A DNA stretch of 64,000 nt, from NCBI GenBank assembly GCA_022818135.1, contig JAFMSR010000015.1:35686340-35750339 (forward strand), read 5' to 3'. Positions 18,283-29,303 of this stretch are shown here, in pieces. Under the pieces are notes generated by a model. The model was not told the origin of the DNA and searched no databases. It worked only from the letters and a program-made list of their open reading frames with translations. This stretch comes from Saxidomus purpurata (Eukaryota > Mollusca > Bivalvia > Venerida > Veneridae). A program made the translations under genes and the position numbers. Every line of letters starts with the position of its first letter. Position 1 is the stretch's first letter.

Positions 18283-21200
18283 GACAATAGTGAGGGTGAA
18301 CTGAGGTGTTTAAGCTGGAACATTGAAGGGCTAACACAATATAAACGGTCATGTTCGGACTTTACGCAGTTCATCTCAAATTATGACATAATATTCTTGA
18401 GTGAAACGTGGACAAGTAAAAATTCAAAAATCGAACTTAATGAATATAAACTCTTTCATTCATACAGAAAATACCAAAACAGAAGGGCAAGGCGTAATAG
18501 TGGAGGGATTTTAGCATACGTTAAAAATTCAATTCTGAAAGGTGTTAAACTTGTAAAGAATGACGTAGATTGTTTCCAGTGGTTTAAGTTAGACCCTGTA
18601 TTTTTCAAAATAGAAAAACCTATCTTTCTCTGTTCAGCATATATTGCACCCGAAAACTCGCCTATACATGATATATATGATTTTGACGTATTTTCAAAAT
18701 TAGAAAACGATATTAGGTATTTTTTAGACCAAGGGCAAGTATACTTATTTGGCGATCTGAACTGTCGAACTGGTAATAAATCCGATTTCGTAATAAATGA
18801 TAGAATATTACATGATCAAGGTGACTCTGAGGTAGACGAATATGTACCACGTGTATCAAATGATCACGGATCAAATCGATTTGGTGATCTTTTGTTGGAC
18901 TTGTGTAAATCGTTAAATATCCGTATTGTGAATGGAAGGGTCGGGGAAGACGCGGACATCGGAAAATATACATGCTTTACGCATAACGGTGAAAGTTTGG
19001 TTGATTATTTGATTACTAGTCATCAAAATTTTACGAATATTACGCATTTCAAAATTCAAGACTTTACAATGCATTCAAATCACGCGCCTATGGCGTTTTC
19101 GTTCAAGATAAGGACTCTTCCCCGCGACCAAGTTAAATATGAACGCGTATATTACAAATGGAATGATGAAAATAAACTCGATTTTTTAAATGAAATTTCG
19201 AGTGATATCGATGTTCTTTGTCAAGATCTGCAATCAAGTGTAGATAATAACCATAATACTGACTTTATAGTACAGCAATTTACAGATTTCATCACTTCGA
19301 AAGGTAATAAATATTTCGAAAAAAGAAGTAAAGTAGTGAAACGTACATATTTTACTGATACACACTATTTGTTACAACAAAACAAATGGTTTAACGAGGC
19401 ATGTAGGGATAAAAAGAAATTGTATAAAGAGGCTTTATTACAATTTAATAACAATAAAAACGTGCAAAATAAACGCATACTGTATGATAGAAAAAGGGAT
19501 TATAAATATTGCTGTAGGGTAACAAAGAAAATGTATTTAAAAGATATGTCACTTAAAATGAAAGAAATGAGAAATAAAAAGCCAAAAGATTTCTGGAAAA
19601 TGTTCAAAAGCAAAAAGTTATGTGATGATAGCGAAAATATTAGTATTTCAGATTTCCATAAACATTTTAAAGATTTAACGTCAGAATTGCAAGTTGACGA
19701 AGATGAAGAGTGCCAAGAATTTTTAAATTATTTTGATAGTATGCCGCATGAATCAACTTTTGAAGAGTTAGACACTCCATTTACAGTCGAAGAAATACGA
19801 CGAGCAATTAAGTTATTATCTAGAAATAAAGCGTCATCACATGACAATATAATGTATGAGTACTTCATAGAAGGCATTGATGTATTTGACAAACCGTTAA
19901 GGATTATGTTTAATTATATACTAGATAAACAGTGTTTCCCCAGCTCGTGGTCGAAAGGTGTCATTATACCAATCTTTAAAAAGGGAGATAATACAAATAC
20001 TAACAATTACAGAGGTATTACACTTATAAGCTGTTTTGCTAAATTATTTACAACTGTTGTAAATGAACGATTGAAGAAATGGACGGTCGAAAATGATGTC
20101 ATTACGGATGCGCAATTTGGTTTTAAAGCAAATTATAGTACTGTAGATGCAGTATTTTTATTACAGAATTTTATAGAAAGCCAATTTAGACGTAAAAATA
20201 AATTATTTTGTTGTTTTATTGACCTACAGAAATGTTTTGATACTATATATAGAAATGGATTATGGGTAAAACTCATACAAAGTGGCTTAAATGGAAAATT
20301 ATTCAACTTGATTCGATCACTGTATGATGACGTGAAACTATGTGTAAAACATTTAAATGATATATCAGACTTCTTCAAATGTGATATTGGATTGTTACAA
20401 GGGGAGATAATGTCCCCGATACTCTTCTCTTTGTTTATTAATGATGTTGAATTGCACTTACAGAAAGATGCAGATGTTGGTCTTACTTTAAACCAATTGT
20501 CTATATATCTTTTGTTGTTTGCAGACGATGCTGTAATTTTTTCAGAAACTGCCGAAGGATTACAAACTTTGTTAAATGAATTTAAACTTTATTGTGATAA
20601 ATGGAGACTTAAAGTTAATACTCCTAAAACTAAATGTATGGTATTTCAAAAAGGTGGCTGTAGAAATACACCTTACTGTTTTAAATACGGTAATGAAAAC
20701 ATCGAGATTGTAAATAGTTTTAACTATTTAGGTGTTGTACTTTCAAATAATGGATCATTTGTAAATACTACAAAAACTTTGGCTGGAAAAGCATTGAAGG
20801 CTTTAGGTTCTCTAACTTATATTACAAGGTCATTAAATATTCCAATACAAATCATGTTAAACTTATTCGATACATATGTGGCATCAACAATGAATTACTC
20901 GTGTGAAGTTTGGGGCTTTTTGAAATCAGAACAATTGGAAAGAATTCACAGAAAGTTTTTGAAGAGATTATTAAATGTAAAAATGTCAACCTGTAATTCT
21001 GTATTGTACGGTGAAACGGGAAGATATCCGTTATATATAGTAAGACATATACGAATAATAAAATATTTTTTGAAGCTTTACTCGGAGAAAAGTAATAATT
21101 GCATATTATATACTATGATCGAAACACTAAGAAATGATATCGCTGAAGAAGGTAGTATTGTTAACTGGGCGTCAAAGGTGAAAAACTTATTACAAGAATG

Positions 21201-21726
21201 CGGTTTTGCCGATGTATGGATATATCCAACATCAGTAGATAGCAAAGTATTTATACCAGTACTTAGAAGAAGATTACTTGACATTTATATAACTAGCTGG
21301 AGACAAGATGTTAATTCTAAATCATCTATCTTACTATTTAAAGAACTTAAAGAAAATTTCGAAATATCAGATTACTTACTAAAAATGCATAATAATAAAC
21401 TTAGGAACATTATATCTAAGATACGATTGTCATCCCATCGATTAAATATCGAAACTGGTAGACATAGAAGCATTGATAGAAGTGAACGAAAATGTACTTT
21501 ATGTGACAAAAATGATATAGAAGACGAATACCATTTCATATTAATTTGTCCAGTTTATTCTGAATTAAGAAATCATTATATACCCAGATATTATAGCAGG
21601 AAACCAAGTATGTTTAAATTTTTAGAACTCCTAAATACGACACATTTGAAGCTTTTAAACAGAATAGCAATTTTTTATGATAAAGCATTCGGAATAAGAA
21701 AAGAAAAGTTAAATTTTATCTCTTAG
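18283..21726 (+). CDS. LINE ORF2: endonuclease, reverse transcriptase, Cys/His tail
   Basis: About 1147 residues with no internal stop. N-terminal AP-like endonuclease: LSWNIEGL, FLSETW, AYIAPENS, FGDLNCRTG, VDYLITS and HSNHAPM. The last normally reads SDH; here the Asp is Asn (codon AAT at about 19078), which could weaken cleavage. Reverse transcriptase: NYRGITLISCFAKL, FGFKANYS, FIDLQKCFDTI (motif A), LLQGEIMSPILFSLF (B), LLLFADDAVIF (C, catalytic Asp pair), WRLKVNTPKTKCMVF (D), FNYLGVVLS (E). C-terminus CTLCDKNDIEDEYHFILICP, a CCHC-like motif found in many LINEs. There is no ATG between the ORF1 stop and 19069, after the whole endonuclease core, so expression must use UAG readthrough or non-AUG starting. 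Intact frame and a polymorphic insertion suggest a young copy. Confidence 0.93.
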   Translation, partial: DNSEGELRCLSWNIEGLTQYKRSCSDFTQFISNYDIIFLSETWTSKNSKIELNEYKLFHSYRKYQNRRARRNSGGILAYVKNSILKGVKLVKNDVDCFQWFKLDPVFFKIEKPIFLCSAYIAPENSPIHDIYDFDVFSKLENDIRYFLDQGQVYLFGDLNCRTGNKSDFVINDRILHDQGDSEVDEYVPRVSNDHGSNRFGDLLLDLCKSLNIRIVNGRVGEDADIGKYTCFTHNGESLVDYLITSHQNFTNITHFKIQDFTMHSNHAPMAFSFKIRTLPRDQVKYERVYYKWNDENKLDFLNEISSDIDVLCQDLQSSVDNNHNTDFIVQQFTDFITSKGNKYFEKRSKVVKRTYFTDTHYLLQQNKWFNEACRDKKKLYKEALLQFNNNKNVQNKRILYDRKRDYKYCCRVTKKMYLKDMSLKMKEMRNKKPKDFWKMFKSKKLCDDSENISISDFHKHFKDLTSELQVDEDEECQEFLNYFDSMPHESTFEELDTPFTVEEIRRAIKLLSRNKASSHDNIMYEYFIEGIDVFDKPLRIMFNYILDKQCFPSSWSKGVIIPIFKKGDNTNTNNYRGITLISCFAKLFTTVVNERLKKWTVENDVITDAQFGFKANYSTVDAVFLLQNFIESQFRRKNKLFCCFIDLQKCFDTIYRNGLWVKLIQSGLNGKLFNLIRSLYDDVKLCVKHLNDISDFFKCDIGLLQGEIMSPILFSLFINDVELHLQKDADVGLTLNQLSIYLLLFADDAVIFSETAEGLQTLLNEFKLYCDKWRLKVNTPKTKCMVFQKGGCRNTPYCFKYGNENIEIVNSFNYLGVVLSNNGSFVNTTKTLAGKALKALGSLTYITRSLNIPIQIMLNLFDTYVASTMNYSCEVWGFLKSEQLERIHRKFLKRLLNVKMSTCNSVLYGETGRYPLYIVRHIRIIKYFLKLYSEKSNNCILYTMIETLRNDIAEEGSIVNWASKVKNLLQECGFADVWIYPTSVDSKVFIPVLRRRLLDIYITSWRQDVNSKSSILLFKELKENFEISDYLLKMHNNKLRNIISKIRLSSHRLNIETGRHRSIDRSERKCTLCDKNDIEDEYHFILICPVYSELRNHYIPRYYSRKPSMFKFLELLNTTHLKLLNRIAIFYDKAFGIRKEKLNFIS

Positions 21727-22110
21727 ATTGTTTGTTTTTGTTTGTGGGGGAGGGAATGGGGGGAGGGGGGATATGAGCCCTTAATTGATTTTTTTTGTTT
21801 CTCTACCGTATGATATGACTTTTTATGTGTAGCAATACTGATCATATTCTTTGTCTATATGTTATATGTATGTAATATTTTGTCACTCTCGCTGTGTTTG
21901 TTAAGCGCATGCATGTAAATATGAAAGACGAGGAACTGTTAATGTTCAAGTCTGATCTGTAAATAAAATATCTGTTCTGTTCTGTTCTGTTCTGCATAGC
22001 CACCGACATGAATTGTGGGCGTAGCTTAAGTGCTTTCCAAACTCTTATGGGGGCAAACACTAATTGTAGGTTATTCTGAGTGGTAGCTAGATTTTATAGT
22101 AAAATGCATG

Positions 22111-22149
22111 GTTGTAAGAGCGAAAGCTCTCCCGATTGAGCTATGCTAC
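22111..22149 (-). repeat. tRNA-like fragment (A-box only)
   Basis: On the minus strand GTAGCATAGCTCAATCGGGA and the following GAGC resemble the 5' half of a tRNA with its A-box; no B-box is evident nearby. Probably a SINE head relic. Copy B: 33861-33899. Confidence 0.45.
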
Positions 22150-22568
22150 TTGAAATACTATATAACCGAGTACTTCACACTTGTTATTAGCATAAGTTTG
22201 GCGGTAACAACACTGATAAATAATTATTATGTTGATAGATATACTAAAATTATTAAACCATTCAAGAAAGACTGAAAACGCAAGAATACTTAATTGACCT
22301 TTTTCATTCAATATTATCCAATTAAAAGATGCCTTACATACTAAATTTCTAATTAAAAAAATACAAGTACATTCTACTTGTCATTGCATTGGCGGTTGAA
22401 AAGTTACCAACTTCCGGTCAAAAGCGATCTTAATGCGGCTGCGCCGAAAAATCTACTCTGAATAACGAATGAATAGCAGAAAAAACTTATTTTGGATATA
22501 ATATGCTTATAAAATATTCATACAGAACTGACACGGTGTACATACAAAGTGAATCTAACATGTTCATG

Positions 22569-22656
22569 AGTTGTGGATAAGGAAATCCCACCCGAGGGTT
22601 GAGATACGTCCCAAAAACGAGGCTCAACCGAAGGGTGGGATTTCCTTATCCACATC
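22569..22656. repeat. partly deleted hairpin, GTTGTGGATAAGG family
   Basis: The left arm and the start of the apex (CGAGGCTC) are present, but the right arm jumps directly to CAACCGAAGGGTGGGATTTC, so about 20 bp around the apex are lost. The flanks to about 23290 are family sequence (GAAATAAACATAGGG-like blocks, TTATCTCACATCG). Copy B: 34315-34400. Confidence 0.8.
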
Positions 22657-23679
22657 TCAATGGACATGGTAGATTTATTTTCTCACCGTTTGAATCGCAT
22701 TTTCTCACAAGTAAGGAAAAATAAGTGTAAATACAGGATGGGGATGAAAATATGAAAATCAACTTTTTCTCGAATTTTACTTCAAAACTGATATAGATGG
22801 ATAGGAACTGATCTAACTAAGAAAATGAATACCCATAACCCTATGTTTATTTCAAAAATAAAAACTTTACAGTCATTTTTCGATTTTTATGTGATGTGCA
22901 CGCGGAGTGTGGGATAACCCTATGTGAGATAAGATTTTCCATCACTGCTAAAAATAGAGATTTTTCTGTCCGGTAAGTGAGAAAAACTTATCTCACATCG
23001 TTTATCTCACATCGCTGCCGGACTATTTTTACGTTAATTGTAAGCAGACATAAAAATCGAAAAATGACTGTAAAATTGTTATTTTTGAAATAAACATAAG
23101 GTTGTTGGTAGTCATTTTCTTAGTTAGATCATTTTCTATCCATGTATAGCAGTTTTGAATTAAAATTCGAGAAAAAGTTGATTTTCATTTTTTTCACCCC
23201 CATCCTGTATTTGCACTTATTACTTCTTACTTGTGTGAAAATGCGATTTAAACGTTGAGAAAATAAATCTACCATGTCCATTGAGTTGTCAACATATAAC
23301 ATTTTTCATATGACCTTCGAAAATGAATTTAACAACCCTTTCTCACACTCACACGTACATACTCATGCACACGCATCAATAACTCATCTGCATTATAAAG
23401 AACACAAACATGAACAGCAAATCACAATGTAAGTCATTTAACATACATCGGTATATATACTTATTATAACCAGATGCCCACGTGCAACATGTCGAGCTGC
23501 CATATGTCAAAAAGGCTTACTCCTTACCAAGCAGAGATAGGTCAAAATACACCTAAATATTGGATGTAACATGCATGTTGTACCACAGAAAATTGGTCTC
23601 GATTTTTCTCTACGGCCAGTAATAAAAAAGTTACAATATAAGCTATTTATAGTAACAACAAAGGCAAGTAATTCTAAAA

Positions 23680-24345
23680 ACAAGGGTAGCCCATGATGGT
23701 GAATATTTGTGCCAAGTTACCTCAAAATCCCTCCATGCATCAAGAAGCAATCATCCGGACAAAGATATTCATGAATTTGACCTTTAACCTCTAAGTGTGA
23801 CCTTGACCTTAGACCTAGGGACCTGGTTCTTGTGTATGCAACTCCGTCTCATGGTGGTGAACATTTGTGCCAAGTAACATCAAAATCCCTCCATGCATGA
23901 AGAAGAAACGTTCCAGACAAAGTCATTCTTGAATTATTCTTGTATCTGACCTTTGGCCTCTAAGTGTGACCTTGACAATAGACCTAGGGACCTGGTTCTT
24001 ACGCATGACACTCCGTCTCATGGTGGTGAACATTTGTGCCAAGTTACATAAAAATCCCTCCATGCATGAAAAAGATATGCTCCGGACAGTCATTCTTGAA
24101 TTTGACCTTTAACCTCTAAGTGTGACCTTGACCTTAGACGTAGGGACCTGGTTCTTGCGCATGACACTCCGTCTTATGATGGTGAACATGTGTGCCAAGT
24201 TATCTAAGAATCCCTTATTCCATGGATAAGTTACAGCCCGGACAAGCTAAACTCGCACGGACGCACGGACGCACGTACGCACGGACGGACGGACGGACGC
24301 ACATACACCGAAGCTATATCGAGCTTTCGCAAGCGGCTCGACAAA
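23680..24345 (+). repeat. bivalve-type tandem element, about 160-bp units with TGACCTTGACC
   Basis: Four units starting near 23695, 23850, 24018 and 24176, each with GGTGAACATTTGTGCCAAGT, CCTCCATGCATGA, TGTGACCTTGACC and GGGACCTGGTTCTT. The right edge has CGGACGGACGCAC repeats, then GAGCTTTCGCAAGCGGCTCG. Copy B: about 35390-36050. The family is widespread in bivalve genomes; its mobilisation is unclear. Confidence 0.8.
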
Positions 24346-24667
24346 AATGAACCAAAAGTGATTACATGCGTACTTAGATCATATTACTTCTGATAAACGA
24401 TCATTTTTTGAAAATACTGTTTCACATAACTAGGGCAATTTCTGAAAATACAGTTTCTCGGTAAAGGGCTATCAGCATTGTTATATTCCTTTGCTTCTTC
24501 GTGAGGTCATACTCCCGTTACACATTCGCATCATTCAATATGATTATGTCATGTGTGCACTTTGTCGTTTTTAACATTTTGATGACTGAGAACGTTACAT
24601 TATCAATATTCATTTGGAACATGACGCATTTTACCCGTTAGTCAAAGTGGATTCGTCCAAATTAGTT

Positions 24668-24673
24668 TATAAA
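24668..24673 (+). promoter_or_regulatory. TATA box of the zinc-ribbon gene (copy A)
   Basis: TATAAA, about 130 bp before a GT donor at 24801-24802. Same arrangement in copy B (36371-36376). It would place transcription start near 24700 in a noncoding first exon. Confidence 0.45.
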
Positions 24674-25896
24674 TTGCGCAATCTCTTACTTACGCAAAGG
24701 AGGTGGACCGTAAGCACATCTTACAAACAAAACAAACAAACTTGGTAACGCAAAACACGAGGAACGCAATTGCAGCAAAGATCAGAGAAAATACAGAAAG
24801 GTATATCATTTTAAATATATTTGAATTTGAAATTTTGCAATACAATTGTCAACTGTTACTAGCTTTGTAGAACACCAGGTTCAACTACTATTAAAGTTGA
24901 TTTTTTTCAGTCATTGGCATGTTTATAATATTCTACTTAAATCTGTCGCAGCCAACATACTGAAAATGTACAAAGCGGACATACCTTAATGTATTTAATT
25001 GAATCTAATTAGACCTTGTCTGCTCTCTGTCTTGGTTTACAACGGTAAAAGGCCGTTGCTGTTTTCGAATTATATCTAACTAATAAATCAATGTTAACAC
25101 TAATAAATTAAAATATACTCTGTATAAATGTAAATGCGGCAAGGCGTATTATTTTGAATTTCTCTACAAAGGTTGAATGTATTTTATAAATTTATCTATC
25201 AAATGAAACAATAAGTTAAAACCTGCCTCCTGGTACCACTTTTCGTGTATATGGTTGTTTTAATGTTATAAATGACGAAAGGGCCGTCAAAATTGCGGTT
25301 TTGCGGCGATTTGGACCCGTAGAACAATCGATAAAGTGACAACAGTGAAACTGTTATGTATTCTTTTTATTAATCAGTAGCAACAAAGATTTAATCAATA
25401 TCAACAAAATTTCATTCGTTTTTTTTTTCACAATTGTTTTGAAAAAAGAAACCGCCATTTTTCGGACTTCTACCTCATTTACAACCAATTAGTTAGTCGA
25501 AAAACCAACGAAAGTGGTATCGGGAGGCAGGTTCAATATTATTCTTTCATTTGATATATATCATGTAAATACATAAATATAAAATACATTTAGCCGTTCT
25601 GGAGAAATTCAGATGTATACGCCCTGTCGTAAGACTCTTTTTTACCGAGTATAGTTTTTAAAAAATATAATTTCTATGTTTATTTAGATCCATAAAAGTG
25701 ATTAATATCCCGACTTATGTTGTAATAGACTGACATCCATTGTTTCAAGTTTGTTCATATGTTATGGTTAAATATATGTAATATTCACCAATTCACATGT
25801 TTTTACAAAATGTAGTTTTCGTATTAACATAAAGGTACTGATAAAAAAAAAGAAGTAAATTAGATACTAATGAGACTGATTTTTTTTTCAGTGATC

Positions 25897-26049
25897 ATGG
25901 AAACACCAGAGCTCATACAATGCCTTTCTTGTCGTAAGAAGACAGGTACCTGCAATGCTGAAATGCTCATTGATCAGATTACCGGGAAAAGGAGAGTGGT
26001 GGGAAATTGTATTGAATGCGGTGCCAAAAAGTCAATGTATGTTTCATAA
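25897..26049 (+). CDS. 50-residue Cys4 mini-zinc-ribbon protein (copy A)
   Basis: METPELIQCLSC, then RKKTGTC and, after a central DQITGKRRVVGN segment, CIECGAKKSMYVS, stop. Two CxxC pairs about 29 residues apart bracket a T.T.NA...TG+R...G core. A polypyrimidine tract and CAG (25881-25891) end five bases before the ATG, and a noncoding exon ending ACAGAAAG/GT at 24800 lies upstream, so this looks like a two-exon gene with all coding sequence in exon 2. AATAAA follows at 26101. The pattern resembles the DUF5679-type mini-ribbon known to me from DNA viruses and Polinton/adintovirus-like elements; that match is from memory. No viral genes lie nearby. Role unknown; nucleic-acid binding is a guess. 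Confidence 0.75.
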   Translation: METPELIQCLSCRKKTGTCNAEMLIDQITGKRRVVGNCIECGAKKSMYVS

Positions 26050-26507
26050 CAATGCATGAACTGTTCAAAGGCTGTCAGACTTCAAATATTCATATCTTTA
26101 AATAAATTTGATTTTTTAATACTTTATCTAATTCTCGAACAACATTGAAAATCATTGGATCATGACATATAAAATCGCATAAACATAGTGCAATTAAAAA
26201 GACAAAAGCAATCTTTGATCAACTTTAAGAAAATTCCACAATGTGTTTGAATGACATTGTACAGGGATTTATTATAATAACGTATCTGATAATTTGTAAA
26301 TAATAGATTAATAGTGTAACTATGTGGTACAAAAAAACTGATTAAATTTTAAGTTTCAACTTGGCTATAGCGTGAGAACTGATTACCTGATTATATAAAC
26401 ATCAAACTACATGAAAACGTTTTGTTTTGTTTTGTTTTGTTTTGTTTTGTTTTGTTTTGTTTTGCCCTGCCCTTGCTCAAAGAAAACATAAATCTGTAAT
26501 ATAATGT

Positions 26508-26640
26508 TATTAATCAAGTGATTTCATATTGGCTTTGTTATTTGTCCGAGGGTGGTCGTATTGGTCCATGGCCGAAGGCCGAGGGCAAATACGACTGCCC
26601 GAGGAAAAATAACAAGACCAATATGAAATCACTTTATTAA
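26508..26640. repeat. hairpin, apex GGCCGAAGGCCGAGGGC
   Basis: TTATTAATCAAGTGATTTC pairs with GAAATCACTTTATTAA. The arms carry CATATTGG, CTTGTTATTT and GTCGTATT in inverted order. Copy B: 38641-38774. A TTTTG pentanucleotide run just upstream is about 10 units here and 4 in copy B. Confidence 0.88.
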
Positions 26641-26688
26641 TGATAATTTTATTATTCAACTAAAAAAGTAAATCTAACATGTTCATGA

Positions 26689-26809
26689 GTTGTGGATAAG
26701 GAAATCTCACCGAGGGTTGAGATACGTCCCAACAACGAGGTTCTGCCAATTTTTTTTTTTTTTTTTTTGACGTATCTCAACCGGAGGGTGGGATTTCCTT
26801 ATCCACAAC
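26689..26809. repeat. hairpin, GTTGTGGATAAGG family, poly(T) next to apex
   Basis: Usual arms, but the right side of the apex is replaced by a run of about 21 T (26748-26769) before GACGTATCTCAACC. In copy B (38825-38941) the T run is shorter, so it varies in length. A 118-codon frame running through this hairpin is not a gene. Confidence 0.85.
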
Positions 26810-27089
26810 TTAATGGACATGGTAGATTTATTTTAGAATCGCATTTTCACACAAGTAAGAAGATGCAGGATGGAGATGAACAAATGAAAATCAACTTTTC
26901 TCGAATTTTACTTCGAAAATGCTTTAGATGGATAAAAAATGATCTAACTAAGAAAATGAATACCCTTAACCTTATGTTTATTTCAAAAATAAAAACTTTA
27001 CAGTCATTTTTCGATTTTTATGTGATGTGCACGCGGAGTGTGGGATAACCCTATGTGAGATTAATAGTTTCTGTCATGAGCACGAGGTT

Positions 27090-27181
27090 CAGATCGAAAT
27101 ATCCGTCACCTCGGGTAACTGTTTTGGCGGGAACGAGGCTCTGCCGAGACAGTTACCCGAGGTGACGGATATTTCCATCTG
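27090..27181. repeat. hairpin, ATATCCGTCACC family, right arm shortened at the apex
   Basis: The apex CGAGGCTCTGCCGAG is intact, but the right arm then goes straight to ACAGTTACCCGAGG, missing the TTCCCGTAAA expected from the 7156 hairpin. TTGACGTCACAATG follows at about 27316. Copy B: 39222-39313. Confidence 0.85.
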
Positions 27182-28116
27182 AGCCAAGTGTCTCATGATG
27201 GAAACTTTTTCTTGCATGCCGTCTTGCATTTTAAAGTAGATTTCTTAATGCAAACTTATAAAAATGATGAATTATCATGAAAAACAAACGATTTTCCGAC
27301 GTTGTGTTTGGGAAATTGACGTCACAATGTTTATAACGTTACGTCATAAGTGATTCACGAGAGTCGTCTGGCATAGGAGGGGTGCCAGACCGGTTTTTCC
27401 GGCATGGACAAAATCACCGGAAATGCCGATCCAATATGCAAGAAATAACTGGCCCAGTGTCTGTGTTTGTACTAATTTTCAGTGCCCTCAAGCTTTTGTT
27501 TATATTGATGCTTCCCTAAACGGGTGACATCTTATATAAAATAGACTTACTTACTTTACTGGGTTTATAAGGTTTGTGCCTTTTAGTCTTAATCATTTTA
27601 CAATTCTTTGTTACAAACCTATTCCGTCATATCTCAAAGCTCGTCGAAATCTAAAAAAACACATTTTTTGTCAGTTTATATTGAATTTCTTTCTTATATA
27701 CACATTGACCCCCATTTTTTATTTGTGCATTCATAAACAAAAATTTTAATCAAACTGCAGGTAAAATATCCGAAGAACCTTGTTATTCCTTTATTATGAA
27801 AATATTCATTTATCAAAATTTGAAAAAAAATGAATTTTAGTAAAGTGGGTGGGGTAATAATAAGGAGCGTAATATTTATTCAGATGATGTTAGAAATACC
27901 ACTATTTCTAAATTGTTCATCCTAAAGTATAACGTACTACATTAGAAAAGATTAAATATTGATACCCATTCTGAAACATACACCACATATACATAAACGT
28001 TTACAACACCAAAATTCTAGGTAACCTTGATCTGATAGTGTATCACTAAAGATTAATATTGCGAAAAAGTTAAGTCATTGACCCATCATTATTTTTCCAG
28101 AAATTGAATATCAATA

Positions 28117-28295
28117 CAGTCAAACCTGTGTTAAAGACCACCTCCGAATAAAGACCACCCTGCAAATAAAAACCATCAGGGAAATGACAGTGCACTAATC
28201 ATCTATAGTAGAAACACATGTGAATAAAGACCACCTGTATACAAAGACCACATTTGTAGCTTCCCAATGGTGGTCTTTGTTCACAGGTTTGACTG
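28117..28295. mobile_element. 179-bp pogo/Tigger-like MITE
   Basis: Ends CAGTCAAACCTGTG and CACAGGTTTGACTG (inverted, 14 bp) with TA on both sides, as for Tc1/mariner-type elements. The interior repeats AAAGACCACC. Copy B: 40262-40440, same length. Confidence 0.8.
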
Positions 28296-29303
28296 TATGT
28301 TAGTCTCCATAAAAAACAGGGTCAATAAAATTTCGTTATTTTGAATTTCAGCAGTGACCCCCCTTAAAGTTCTATCATTTCCCTCTTAAATTTGTCCAAA
28401 TTTGTTTGACGTAAGTCAAAGAAAGAAATGGAAGAGTTTTTCTGGAGCCACATGATTGTTTTCATATAGCGTGTGTTGGTAACCATGTCTATGTTAAATA
28501 GCTATGAACAAATAAAGTTTTGTTTTCAATTTACACATTGGACTAGGCATGATATTATTAGTTTCTTATATGAGCACGATATCCGTTACCCGAAGTGACG
28601 GATATTTCCATCTGAACCAAGTATCTCGTGGAAGAAACTTTTTCTTGCATACCGTCTTGCTCTTTGAAATAGATATTTAAAAACAAACTTATCGAAATGA
28701 TGCATTTTAACATAAAAACAAACGTTCTTTAGATGCTATGTATGGGAAAGTGACGTCATAAGTAATTCACGTACTAAGTCGTCTTACACGGGGGTGGGGG
28801 GCGGGGAAAAGGGTGTAAGATGAGAGTTTCCAGCACTGGTAAAAACTGCAGATATCCCCATCCGGTATACAAGAAATATTTTTCTCCTGTTGGTCTCTGC
28901 ATCCGTCTGCCTAAGTCTTTCATTATTATGTTTAGCTCAGGTATGACAGAGCAGGCCTATTTGAGCAATTTTAGTGGATGACATCGATGACGTTTAGTGA
29001 AGATTGCTGTGTGCTGAAAAATGATAACTCTCTGGACGGAAATTTGAAAGGTATAACATCAAATAAATATTTCTGCGAGGTTTGGTCAGTTATTTAAAGA
29101 ACACTGGATTTGAAATGTGCATACAGAATTGTTTGAACGGCAAAGGACGGCTAGCATGTTGCTACAATTTAAAGATGTTTCTATTTTTCTTTTGACTACT
29201 GAATGAAGCATAACGGAAACGTTTAAACACCTTTAAACGTGGACAGTCCCAGATTTTTTTATACAAGCAGTCCTGTGTAGTTTGAATCAAAATACTGACG
29301 ACG

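Larger units (their letters stand above)
14584..21994 (+). mobile_element. full-length APE-type non-LTR retrotransposon (LINE), interrupted
   Basis: Defined by the empty site in copy B: the copies match up to ...TAGCGAGC (14583) and again from TGCATAGCC (21993). It has a 5' UTR with promoter-like motifs, ORF1 (coiled coil and RRM), ORF2 (endonuclease, reverse transcriptase, C-terminal Cys/His motif), a short 3' UTR with a G-rich stretch, and a 3' tail of TTCTG repeats (about 21969-21994). Without the DNA element inside ORF1 it is about 4.95 kb. Repetitive 3' tails instead of poly(A) suit CR1/L2/jockey-like LINEs; the exact clade needs a tree. Insertion removed 59 bp of target rather than duplicating it. 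Confidence 0.9.
5953..29303. repeat. copy A of an approximately 11-kb duplicated block (with insertions)
   Basis: Collinear with 29804-40708 at near-allelic identity, from the SINE body at 5953 through the TRIM 5' exons, the LINE target and the zinc-ribbon gene to 29303. It ends exactly at an N gap. It is longer than the partner mainly because of insertions near 6599-8846, 9000-9371, 9862-12056, 14584-21994 and about 28383-29111. See the finding on unmerged haplotypes. Confidence 0.9.
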
